Positions 17,260 to 24,367 of a DNA stretch of 64,000 nucleotides are shown piece by piece. Source of the DNA: an uncultured Roseburia sp. GTDB lineage: Bacteria > Bacillota > Clostridia > Lachnospirales > Lachnospiraceae. The translations under genes were made by a program, and so were the position numbers. The notes under the pieces were generated by a model. The model worked only from the letters and a program-made list of their open reading frames with translations. It was not told the origin of the DNA and did not search any database. The stretch spans positions 72,313-136,312 of the forward strand of contig URUD01000002.1 in the NCBI GenBank assembly GCA_900550935.1. Direction: 5' to 3'. Numbering within the stretch: the first letter of the stretch is position 1; the number at the start of each line of letters is the position of its first letter.

Positions 17260-18354
17260 CTAATTGACCATATCCAGCACATCCATTGCATTTTCCTGTG
17301 TTACTTTAAGGTAATGGCATCCGATGAAGCAATCATTTTCTTCTCCGGTCAGATAGCGGATTGCCGCATCCACTGCATTGTGTGACTGGGAAAAGTAGTC
17401 ATTAAAAACCGTTCCTGTCAGTTTGCCTAAGATCACATCTTCCACTGCCTCCGGCAAGGCATCCACACCAACAAGATAGATATCCTCTCCCGGGATCCTG
17501 CCCGATTCTTCGATTGCTTTTATTGCGCCAAGCGCCATCGCGTCATTATTACTTAAGATGACCTCCACATCATCCCCATAAGTTTCGAGTGCCTGTATGG
17601 TCAGATCATATCCCTTTTCTTTTGACCACTCGCCACTTTCCTGCATCAGGCAGTTTAGGGAATATCCGGCATTTCTTAGAGTCTTTACAGAATATTTAGT
17701 CCGATATTCTGTATCAGCATGTCCCATGGTTCCTTCTAACATAATGTAATCAATCTGTCCGTTATGATTTTTATCCAGAGTATCAGATCCAAGATCCGCT
17801 ATCATTTCCCCCTGATAACGTCCTGCCTCATAGAGATCCGTACCGCAATAGGTAACCCTCCACCCGTTCTGCTTCCAACGGCGCTGTTCACTTTGTGCCG
17901 GTGCACTGTTGATATAAATCAACGGTATGTCTGCTGCAACTGCCAGATCCGTAATAACGTCTGCCTGTGTTGCATCCACCGGATTGATGATCAGAAGATC
18001 TGTCCCCTGTCTGATAAAGGTATTGACCTGATCCAACTGTCTGTCAAAATCATTCCGCGCATCTACCATATTGATATTTTCTTTCTGAAATCCCTGATTC
18101 ACCAGATAACTTTCCAGTTCTCTGCGGAACATATTCATAAAATTATCATCATATCGGAAAATACTGATGCCGATCTTCTTATCTGCAAGGGCATCTTCCT
18201 CGGTGACAGAGACCTGCTCTGTTTCTTCCTGTCTCACTTCCTCCTGATGCTCTGTAGCGATCACCGGCTCCTCTGCTGTAGTTACCTTTGTGCCACATCC
18301 TGTCAGACACAACAGGGCAGACAATACCACTGCCATTTTTAAACCACGCTTCAT
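17260..18354 (-). CDS. Galactose/glucose-type sugar-binding lipoprotein (MglB-like)
   Basis: A 364-residue periplasmic-binding-protein type I lipoprotein. The lipobox LCLTGC (Cys about residue 20) is followed by an acidic linker to residue 55. The domain opens with KKIGISIFRYDDNFM, has INPVDATQADVI near residue 125, a Ca-binding loop of MglB type (DKNHNGQIDY, near residue 195) and SNNDAMALGAIKAI near 270, followed by VGVDALPEAVE. Such proteins feed the MglAC permease or a sensor. No permease genes adjoin it, so it is an orphan. GAGGG precedes the ATG at 18354. It is preceded by the ilvE terminator. Confidence 0.88.
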   Translation of the reverse strand: MKRGLKMAVVLSALLCLTGCGTKVTTAEEPVIATEHQEEVRQEETEQVSVTEEDALADKKIGISIFRYDDNFMNMFRRELESYLVNQGFQKENINMVDARNDFDRQLDQVNTFIRQGTDLLIINPVDATQADVITDLAVAADIPLIYINSAPAQSEQRRWKQNGWRVTYCGTDLYEAGRYQGEMIADLGSDTLDKNHNGQIDYIMLEGTMGHADTEYRTKYSVKTLRNAGYSLNCLMQESGEWSKEKGYDLTIQALETYGDDVEVILSNNDAMALGAIKAIEESGRIPGEDIYLVGVDALPEAVEDVILGKLTGTVFNDYFSQSHNAVDAAIRYLTGEENDCFIGCHYLKVTQENAMDVLDMVN

Positions 18355-18383
18355 TTTTATCCCTCATTTATCATTTCTTATAC

Positions 18384-18417
18384 AACAAAAACCGGTGCTG
18401 AAATAATTCAGCACCGG
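18384..18417 (-). terminator. Rho-independent terminator of ilvE
   Basis: A perfect 11-bp stem CCGGTGCTGAA / TTCAGCACCGG (18392-18402 and 18407-18417) with a 4-nt loop, followed on the minus strand by TTTTTGTTG. Confidence 0.95.
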
Positions 18418-18443
18418 AGTCTCTCAGCTCTTCCTATTATAAG

Positions 18444-19508
18444 TTATTTTACTTCAACCGTCCAGTTATATTTATCTGGTAATTTACCCCACTGGATACC
18501 GGTTAAGGTGTCATATAATTTCTGTGTCAGTTCACCAATCTTGAAGTCATTGATCGTTACCACATCATCTTTGTAACGAAGCTCGCCTACCGGGGAAATA
18601 ACAGCTGCAGTACCTGTTCCGAATACTTCCTCTAATGTACCATCATGTCCTGCCTTCATCAGATCGTCAACAGAAAGTCTTGTCTCGTTTACTTTGTACC
18701 CCCAGTCTCTTAACAGATGGATCATGGAATCTCTGGTCACACCCGGAAGTACAGTTCCCTCGATCGGTGCGGTATAGATTTCACCTGCGATCTTGAACAT
18801 AATGTTCATGGTTCCAACTTCCTCAACATATTTACGATGTTCTCCGTCTAACCATAATACCTGGGAATATCCCATCTTCTCTGCTTTTACCTGGCCTAAG
18901 ATAGAACCTGCGTAGTTACCACCGCATTTTGTAAATCCGGTACCACCTTTAACCGCACGTACTAACTCATCTTCTACTAAAATCTTAACCGGGTTGATAC
19001 CCTCTGCATAATAAGCTCCAACCGGGCAGCAGATGATCATGAATTTATAGGCAGATGCCATATGTACGCCCAGTGCTGCTTCTGTTGCAAACATGAACGG
19101 ACGGATGTAAAGGGATGTCTCCGGCTCGGATGGTACCCAGTCCTCTTCCACTTTAACCAGGGCCTTTACTGCCTCGACAAACATATCTACCGGGAATTCC
19201 GGCATACAAAGTCTTGCATTTGAATTGATCATTCTCTTTGCATTCATCTCAGGACGGAACAGCTGGATCTTGCCCTCTGCTGTACGGTATGCTTTCATAC
19301 CTTCGAATGTCTCCTGTGCATAATGAAGTGTCACGCAGGAAGGCTCAAGCTCGATTGGTCCTTCCGGAACAATTCTTGCATCTTTCCAGCCATCTTCCCT
19401 GGTCCAATCCATCACAAACATATAGTCTGTCATGTATTTTCCAAAGCCAAGATGCTTCTGATCTGGTTTCTCTTTTAATACGTCTCTTTTCACAAATCTG
19501 ATATCCAT
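18444..19508 (-). CDS. ilvE: Branched-chain amino acid aminotransferase
   Basis: Class IV PLP enzyme that transfers the amino group in the last step of Val/Leu/Ile synthesis or the first step of breakdown. The 354 residues show the family pattern: LHYAQETFEGMKAY near residue 80, FRPEMNAKRMINSNARL near 105, the PLP lysine in GGTGFTKCGGNYAGS near 195, VEEVGTMNIMF near 235 and a GTGTAAVISPVGE loop near 305. GGAGG lies 8 bp before the ATG. It has its own near-perfect promoter and a strong terminator, so it is monocistronic; no T-box or leader attenuator is evident in the short leader. Confidence 0.96.
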   Translation of the reverse strand: MDIRFVKRDVLKEKPDQKHLGFGKYMTDYMFVMDWTREDGWKDARIVPEGPIELEPSCVTLHYAQETFEGMKAYRTAEGKIQLFRPEMNAKRMINSNARLCMPEFPVDMFVEAVKALVKVEEDWVPSEPETSLYIRPFMFATEAALGVHMASAYKFMIICCPVGAYYAEGINPVKILVEDELVRAVKGGTGFTKCGGNYAGSILGQVKAEKMGYSQVLWLDGEHRKYVEEVGTMNIMFKIAGEIYTAPIEGTVLPGVTRDSMIHLLRDWGYKVNETRLSVDDLMKAGHDGTLEEVFGTGTAAVISPVGELRYKDDVVTINDFKIGELTQKLYDTLTGIQWGKLPDKYNWTVEVK

Positions 19509-19547
19509 AACGCTTTCCTCCGCATCTGTTATTTTTTACTGAACCCC

Positions 19548-19576
19548 ATTATGATACTTTCTTTTTTGGGTGTCAA
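19548..19576 (-). promoter_or_regulatory. ilvE promoter
   Basis: Minus-strand TTGACA (19571-19576), 17-bp spacer, CATAAT (19548-19553), 39 bp before the start codon. Confidence 0.88.
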
Positions 19577-19663
19577 GATTATTCCTATCGCTTATAAGGC
19601 ACATTCCTTATAGTTATATATTTCTCATTGGTCTATAAGAAAATGTTATATTTCTTCTTTTTC

Positions 19664-19692
19664 TTGTTATTTTTTGTAACGAATACTATAAT
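19664..19692 (+). promoter_or_regulatory. Flavin reductase gene promoter
   Basis: TTGTTA (19664-19669), 17-bp spacer, TATAAT (19687-19692), divergent from ilvE. Confidence 0.82.
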
Positions 19693-19733
19693 ATAGGAAA
19701 TAAGAAGTTTTTTTCATATAAAGGAGATTCTAT

Positions 19734-20240
19734 ATGCACACATTTCAACCAATCCCAATGGAATCATTAGAGTTTAATCCCTTTACCAAGATTGGAAAGG
19801 ACTGGGCATTAGTAACCGCAGGAACGAAACTGAAATCCAACGCAATGACCGTAAGCTGGGGTGGAATCGGTGTTCTCTGGGGAAAAAATGTTGCTTTTAT
19901 TTTTATCCGTGATTCCAGATATACCAAAGAGTTATTAGATGCCGGCGAATTCTTCTCCATCTCATTTTTAGGAGGATCTTATCGGGAAGCCTTAAATTAC
20001 TGTGGTTCCCACTCCGGCCGCAAAGAAGATAAGATCAAAAATGCCGGTTTAAATGTGGCATTCCGCCACAGCATCCCTTACATCGACGAAGGAAATTTTG
20101 TCCTGCTCTGCAAAAAAATGGCAGCAACAAAGATTACCGAAGATTCTTTCCTGGTTTCTGAGTTAAAGGACAAATGGTATGCAGACGGCGATATGCACAC
20201 CATGTATGTTGCTGAGATCATTGATGTGATGGCACGTTAG
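19734..20240 (+). CDS. Flavin reductase family (FMN-binding split-barrel) protein
   Basis: A 168-residue split-barrel flavoprotein related to NAD(P)H-flavin reductases. The N-terminal strand pattern DWALVTAGTKLKSNAMTVSWG matches the flavin-binding region of the FlaRed/Flavoredoxin family, followed by FIRDSRYTKELLDAGEFFSISFL. In anaerobes these act in flavin or ferredoxin-linked electron transfer; the partner is unknown. AAAGGAG lies 7 bp before the ATG. The gene is monocistronic, with its own promoter and a terminator shared with the convergent phosphatase gene. Confidence 0.88.
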   Translation: MHTFQPIPMESLEFNPFTKIGKDWALVTAGTKLKSNAMTVSWGGIGVLWGKNVAFIFIRDSRYTKELLDAGEFFSISFLGGSYREALNYCGSHSGRKEDKIKNAGLNVAFRHSIPYIDEGNFVLLCKKMAATKITEDSFLVSELKDKWYADGDMHTMYVAEIIDVMAR

Positions 20241-20283
20241 TTTTTCTGCCACCATTTTCATGTGATATGATGTTTTCAAAAAC

Positions 20284-20325
20284 AAAAATCCGGGAGTCTT
20301 TCACAGAAAAGGCTTCCGGATTTTT
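20284..20325. terminator. Bidirectional terminator between flavin reductase and phosphatase genes
   Basis: Stem AAAAATCCGG (20284-20293) / CCGGATTTTT (20316-20325) with further pairing inside and T runs on both strands; it serves the two convergent genes. Confidence 0.85.
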
Positions 20326-20868
20326 TTACTTAAACTCATAACAGCGGATCTCACAGTTTTTGATCCCAAACCGCGCAAATTCTTCATTTCCCATATCATA
20401 AAAATAGGAATTAACGATCCTTGCGATCCCGTTATGTGCGACCAGCAGATAGGTCTTTTCCTCTGACTCCTGCCTGATCTCATCCAACAGATTATAAATT
20501 CTCTGTGCTAAATGCAGCATCGTCTCGCCACTTTCAAAATGATCGATAAAGTGTGTCTTTGCCACCTGAAATTCTGCTCCGTCTCTCGGAGTCGATTCGT
20601 ATTTTCCAAAATTCTGTTCCTTTAAGCGTTCCTCCATCCGCCTTTGGATGCCGGTCTCTTCGGAAATATAGCGCGCCGTTTCCGCCGCACGGATCAGTGG
20701 GGAATATAAGATCTCGTCAATGACAAGCCCCTGCTCTTTTATCTTTTTTCCGAGTTCTCTCGCCTGCTCGCACCCCAGTTCGGTCAGTGCGATATCCGTT
20801 GCACCACATATCTTATTTTCCACATTCCAGATGGTCTGTCCATGTCTGGTAAAATAAACGCGTCCCAT
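20326..20868 (-). CDS. Histidine phosphatase (phosphoglycerate-mutase-like) family protein
   Basis: The 180-residue protein has the phosphohistidine motif FTRHGQTIWN near residue 6, EILYSPLIRAAETA near residue 54, the proton-donor Glu in KEQNFGKYES near residue 80 and VAHNGIARIV near residue 144, so both active-site His residues are present. The substrate in the branch cannot be told; candidates are alpha-ribazole phosphate, phosphoglycerate or nucleotide sugars. The start is ATG 20868, 7 bp after AAGGAGG; a longer frame to 20886 runs through that site. Confidence 0.9.
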   Translation of the reverse strand: MGRVYFTRHGQTIWNVENKICGATDIALTELGCEQARELGKKIKEQGLVIDEILYSPLIRAAETARYISEETGIQRRMEERLKEQNFGKYESTPRDGAEFQVAKTHFIDHFESGETMLHLAQRIYNLLDEIRQESEEKTYLLVAHNGIARIVNSYFYDMGNEEFARFGIKNCEIRCYEFK

Positions 20869-20935
20869 GAAAACCTCCTTATCCAAATCAATGGTTTCAT
20901 TATAACACAGTTTTCTCTCTTTTCGAAAATCATTT

Positions 20936-20974
20936 CCCGTTTCACTGGCAAGTTGCCCCGTTTCATGCTATAAC
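20936..20974 (+). promoter_or_regulatory. 21-bp-period direct repeats and -10 element upstream of the LytTR gene
   Basis: Two identical 9-mers CCCGTTTCA at 20936-20944 and 20957-20965 are exactly 21 bp apart, the spacing known for LytTR-type response regulators (9-bp half-sites with 12 bp between). TATAAC follows at 20969-20974. The CCGTT core resembles the general LytTR half-site. Probable autoregulatory operator of the downstream regulator. Confidence 0.6.
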
Positions 20975-21011
20975 TAAACTGATCTACCAATACATAAAGG
21001 ATGGCTAAAAC

Positions 21012-21710
21012 ATGAACTATAACATTTCCATCTGTGATGATTCTGCCGCAGACCGCGGATATCTCACAGATTTAGTCCAGACATGGGCAAAAAAAACAGA
21101 ACATACCGTGCAGGTTTTCCCTTTTGTTTCGGCAGAAGACTTTCTGTTCCACTATGCAGAAAAAAGCAGCTACGACATTCTGCTTCTCGATATCGAAATG
21201 GGTGCCATGGATGGTGTCATAATGGCAAAAAAGCTGCGACAGAAAAATGACAACGTTCAGATCATTTTTGTGACCGGCTACTCCGATTACATTGCAGAAG
21301 GCTATGAAGTTGCCGCGCTTCACTATTTAATGAAGCCAATCAAAGAAGATAAATTATATTCGGTCCTTGACCGCGCTATAGAAAAGCTCTCAAAAAACGA
21401 AAAAATGCTGACCTTTGAGCAGCATGGGGAACTGTTTCGCGTTCCCATCTATCAGATCCGTTATGCTGATGTATTTGGCAATTATGTTACCATTCACGCC
21501 ACAGAAGATCTGACACTGAAGATGACACTTGGCAGTCTGGAAAAAGAACTGGATTCCCGTTTTCTTCGCATCGGACGGTCTGTCATCGTCAATCTGTCCC
21601 AGATCTCCCGTGTGACAAGAACCGAGATCCGCCTGTCCGACGGCTCATCCATCCCGCTTCCCAGAGGGGCTTACGAAAATGTCAACCGGGCGATCATCAA
21701 TATGAAGTGA
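21012..21710 (+). CDS. LytTR-family response regulator (AgrA/ComE-like)
   Basis: A 232-residue transcription factor. The receiver domain has the acidic pair in SICDDSAADR, the phospho-acceptor in LLLDIEM (Asp60), Thr in FVTGYSD and Lys108 in YLMKPI. The LytTR DNA-binding domain spans about residues 130-230 (QIRYADVFGNYVTIHA, LDSRFLRIGRSVIVNLSQI, RLSDGSSIPLPRGAYE). It pairs with the kinase encoded 45 bp downstream and probably controls the ABC genes that follow. AAGGA lies about 10 bp before the ATG. The 21-bp repeats upstream suggest self-control. Confidence 0.93.
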   Translation: MNYNISICDDSAADRGYLTDLVQTWAKKTEHTVQVFPFVSAEDFLFHYAEKSSYDILLLDIEMGAMDGVIMAKKLRQKNDNVQIIFVTGYSDYIAEGYEVAALHYLMKPIKEDKLYSVLDRAIEKLSKNEKMLTFEQHGELFRVPIYQIRYADVFGNYVTIHATEDLTLKMTLGSLEKELDSRFLRIGRSVIVNLSQISRVTRTEIRLSDGSSIPLPRGAYENVNRAIINMK

Positions 21711-21755
21711 AATGCTTCCGCACAAATTTAAAGAGAAACAGGAATGGAGATCCAT

Positions 21756-22418
21756 ATGAAATTTCTTTCCAGAAAAATAGACAAACAGCTTGCCTCCTAC
21801 CAGCAGGAACTCATAGAGACACATTATCAGGAAGTCGACAACATGTATCAGCAGATGCGAGGCTGGCGGCATGACTACCGCAATCACATCCAGACCATGA
21901 AAGCCTATGCAGCATCTGGAGACTGGAATGCCATCAGACAGTATCTGGATCTGTTAGATGAGGACTTAACGACCGTCGATACCGTCATCAAAACCGGAAA
22001 TCCGATGACGGATGCCATCTTAAATTCCAAGATATCACTGGCAAAATCCAAAAACATCCCGGTCGTTGCAGATGCGCATATCCCGCTAAAGCTCCGATCC
22101 TCTGAGCTTGACCTGTGCTGTATCATCGGAAACCTGTTTGACAATGCGATTGAAGCCAGTCTGAAGCTGCCGGAGAAAGAACGCATGATCCGCGTATATA
22201 TGGATATGAAAAACACTCAGCTCTACATCTCTTTTACCAATTTTACTGCCCAGGGGAAGTTAAAAAAACAGGGGAATCTCTTCCGCAGTACCAAAGGAGA
22301 AGGACATGGTTTTGGTCTGGTACGCATTGATGCCATCGTAGAACGCCTGGATGGCTATATCAGCCGCAACAGCGAAGAAGGCGCGTTTACAACCGAGATC
22401 CTGCTTCCCCAGATTTAA
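21756..22418 (+). CDS. GHKL-domain sensor histidine kinase without membrane domain
   Basis: A 220-residue kinase core of AgrC/NatK type. The dimerisation helix carries the phospho-acceptor in RHDYRNHIQ (His39) and the ATPase domain has the N box GNLFDNAIEAS near residue 125 and a G box FGLVRIDAIVERLDG near residue 185. Homologues normally have five to seven transmembrane helices before this region; here the protein starts almost directly with the kinase coiled coil, and no hydrophobic segment exists. The ATG at 21756 has TGGAG 6 bp upstream; the ATG 12 bp earlier would be too close to any site. It is translated with the regulator. Confidence 0.88.
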   Translation: MKFLSRKIDKQLASYQQELIETHYQEVDNMYQQMRGWRHDYRNHIQTMKAYAASGDWNAIRQYLDLLDEDLTTVDTVIKTGNPMTDAILNSKISLAKSKNIPVVADAHIPLKLRSSELDLCCIIGNLFDNAIEASLKLPEKERMIRVYMDMKNTQLYISFTNFTAQGKLKKQGNLFRSTKGEGHGFGLVRIDAIVERLDGYISRNSEEGAFTTEILLPQI

Positions 22419-22422
22419 TCTG

Positions 22423-22484
22423 CAATTCATCCCCAGACTAAGACAATTCATCCCCAGGCTGCCACGGGGATGATTTTTTATAAT
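22423..22484 (+). promoter_or_regulatory. Compound element: direct repeats, terminator and ABC operon promoter
   Basis: CAATTCATCCCCAG occurs twice, at 22423 and 22444, again exactly 21 bp apart. The second copy supplies the left arm TCATCCCC (22448-22455) of a hairpin with GGGGATGA (22466-22473) and a T run (22474-22479), which looks like the terminator of the two-component genes. The -10 box TATAAT (22479-22484) starts at the end of that T run, while the -35 position reads AGGCTG and is poor, as expected for an activator-dependent promoter. Confidence 0.7.
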
Positions 22485-22513
22485 ATAGTACCATCAGAAA
22501 GGATGGTGTTTCT

Positions 22514-24367
22514 GTGAAAAAAGAAAATTCAAAAAAACAAAAGAATATCATCACTCAAAGTGTATGGTTTATGGTAAAACTTGCATGGACGACTGCCGAA
22601 AAAAAGGTGCTGATCCTCGGCTTTCTTTCTGCAGTGCTTGCCGTCTCCTTAAACCTTCTGAATTTATATGTCCTGCCTGTCATTTTAGCTGCAGTCGAAA
22701 GGCATGCTCCCATTGCGGAACTGTCTGCCATCATTCTGACCAGTATCCTTGGCATGATGTTTCTGTCCGCCGCATCCATGTATGTGGATACCAATCTCTT
22801 ATTCGGCAGGGTCACGGTCCGCTCTGAGATTGTTACACTGCTGAACCAGAAAGCAAATACCACTTCCTACTCTAATCTGGATGACGAGCGGTTTCAGACA
22901 CTTTTCACCAAGGCAAATGAATGTGTTTACTCAAACTCCTCCCCCGGGGAAGCCATCTGGAAAACATTGACCGAACTGACCAAAAATCTGATCGGGTTTG
23001 CCATCTATGTCAGCCTGCTTACCACGATAGAACCTCTCCTGTTCCTCTCGGTCCTGTTGACAACAGGCATCAGCTATTTTATCGGAAACCGGTTAAACAG
23101 CTATGGCTACCGTCACCGCGATGAAGAAGCCAAATATGAAAAACACATGAATTATTTCTCCAATTGTGCCAAAGATCTTGGTGCTGCCAAAGACATCCGC
23201 ATTTTCGGCATGCGCCCCTGGCTTGAGTCATTATATGACAAAGCAATGGAAGCTTACACGGCATTCCACCAGAAAGCAGAAAGTGTCTATATCTGGGCAA
23301 AAATTGCAGACCTTATCCTTACCTTTCTGCGCAACGCACTTGCCTACGCCTTTCTCATTCACGAAGTACTGATAAATGGGCTTGGGATCGCAGAGTTTCT
23401 TTTATTTTTCAATGCCGTAAGCGGATTTACCGAATGGGTAACGGGAATCCTTACAAACTGCAACACACTCTATAAACAATCCCTTGATCTGTCCAGCATT
23501 TTGGAGTTTCTGCATTATCCGGAGCCATTCCGGTTCCAGGATGGGAAATCTTTAAAACCGGATTCCGGCATGACCTACGAGATCCGGTTGGAACATGTCT
23601 CGTTCCGTTATCCGGGTGCCGATAAAAATACCCTGACTGATATTGATCTGACACTGCATCCCGGCGAAAAGCTTGCCATCGTAGGCTCCAATGGTGCCGG
23701 TAAAACAACTCTGGTCAAATTGATCTGTGGTTTTCTTGACCCAACCAAAGGACGTGTACTGTTAAACGGGATCGATATCCGGGAATTTAACCGTTCCGAC
23801 TACTACACAATGTTTTCTGCGATTTTTCAAGATTTTTCCCTGCTTGCCGGCACTGTTGCAGCTAATGTTGCCCAGACCGAAGAACACATTGATTTTGACC
23901 GTGTAAAAAACTGTATCGAAAAAGCCGGACTCCGTACCAAAATCGAGAGTCTGCCAAACAGCTATGAAACCTGCTTAAACCGTGAAGTATATGAAGATGC
24001 CATATTGCTTTCGGGTGGTGAAACACAGCGGCTGATGCTCGCACGCGCTCTCTATAAAGATGCTCCGTTTATCGTACTTGATGAACCGACTGCAGCATTA
24101 GATCCGATCGCTGAATCCGAGCTGTATCAGAAATACAACGATATCACAAATGGCAGATCTTCTGTTTATATCTCGCACCGCCTCGCTTCTACCCGCTTCT
24201 GCGACCGTATTCTTCTGCTCGATCAGGCAAAGATCAGGGAAGAGGGCACACATGCAGAGCTGATGGCGCGTGGCGGCAGTTACGCAAATCTCTATGAAGT
24301 ACAAAGCAAATATTACAGGGAAGGAGTATCCGAACATGAAGAACAACCAGCAAACGCCCTGGCGTGA
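22514..24367 (+). CDS. ABC exporter, membrane-ATPase fusion (subunit 1)
   Basis: A 617-residue half-transporter: six transmembrane helices in residues 15-310 and an ATPase domain with Walker A GSNGAGKTT (near 393), the signature LSGGETQ (near 498) and Walker B plus D loop VLDEPTAALDP (near 522). The start is a GTG after AAAGGATGG; no better ATG with a binding site exists. It probably forms a heterodimer with the next gene, whose start codon lies inside its last 32 bp. Both ATPases look catalytically complete. No substrate gene is recognisable nearby; LytTR control suggests a peptide or an antimicrobial-type compound, which is inference. Confidence 0.9.
   Translation: MKKENSKKQKNIITQSVWFMVKLAWTTAEKKVLILGFLSAVLAVSLNLLNLYVLPVILAAVERHAPIAELSAIILTSILGMMFLSAASMYVDTNLLFGRVTVRSEIVTLLNQKANTTSYSNLDDERFQTLFTKANECVYSNSSPGEAIWKTLTELTKNLIGFAIYVSLLTTIEPLLFLSVLLTTGISYFIGNRLNSYGYRHRDEEAKYEKHMNYFSNCAKDLGAAKDIRIFGMRPWLESLYDKAMEAYTAFHQKAESVYIWAKIADLILTFLRNALAYAFLIHEVLINGLGIAEFLLFFNAVSGFTEWVTGILTNCNTLYKQSLDLSSILEFLHYPEPFRFQDGKSLKPDSGMTYEIRLEHVSFRYPGADKNTLTDIDLTLHPGEKLAIVGSNGAGKTTLVKLICGFLDPTKGRVLLNGIDIREFNRSDYYTMFSAIFQDFSLLAGTVAANVAQTEEHIDFDRVKNCIEKAGLRTKIESLPNSYETCLNREVYEDAILLSGGETQRLMLARALYKDAPFIVLDEPTAALDPIAESELYQKYNDITNGRSSVYISHRLASTRFCDRILLLDQAKIREEGTHAELMARGGSYANLYEVQSKYYREGVSEHEEQPANALA

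Noticed and set aside
22423..22460. CRISPR-like repeats
   Set aside because: Only two copies with a 7-bp gap; they fit a regulator site and a terminator arm.
24270..24335. Longer start for the second ABC subunit
   Set aside because: The extension lies inside the first subunit gene and lacks a binding site, while ATG 24336 has GGAAGGAG at good spacing.
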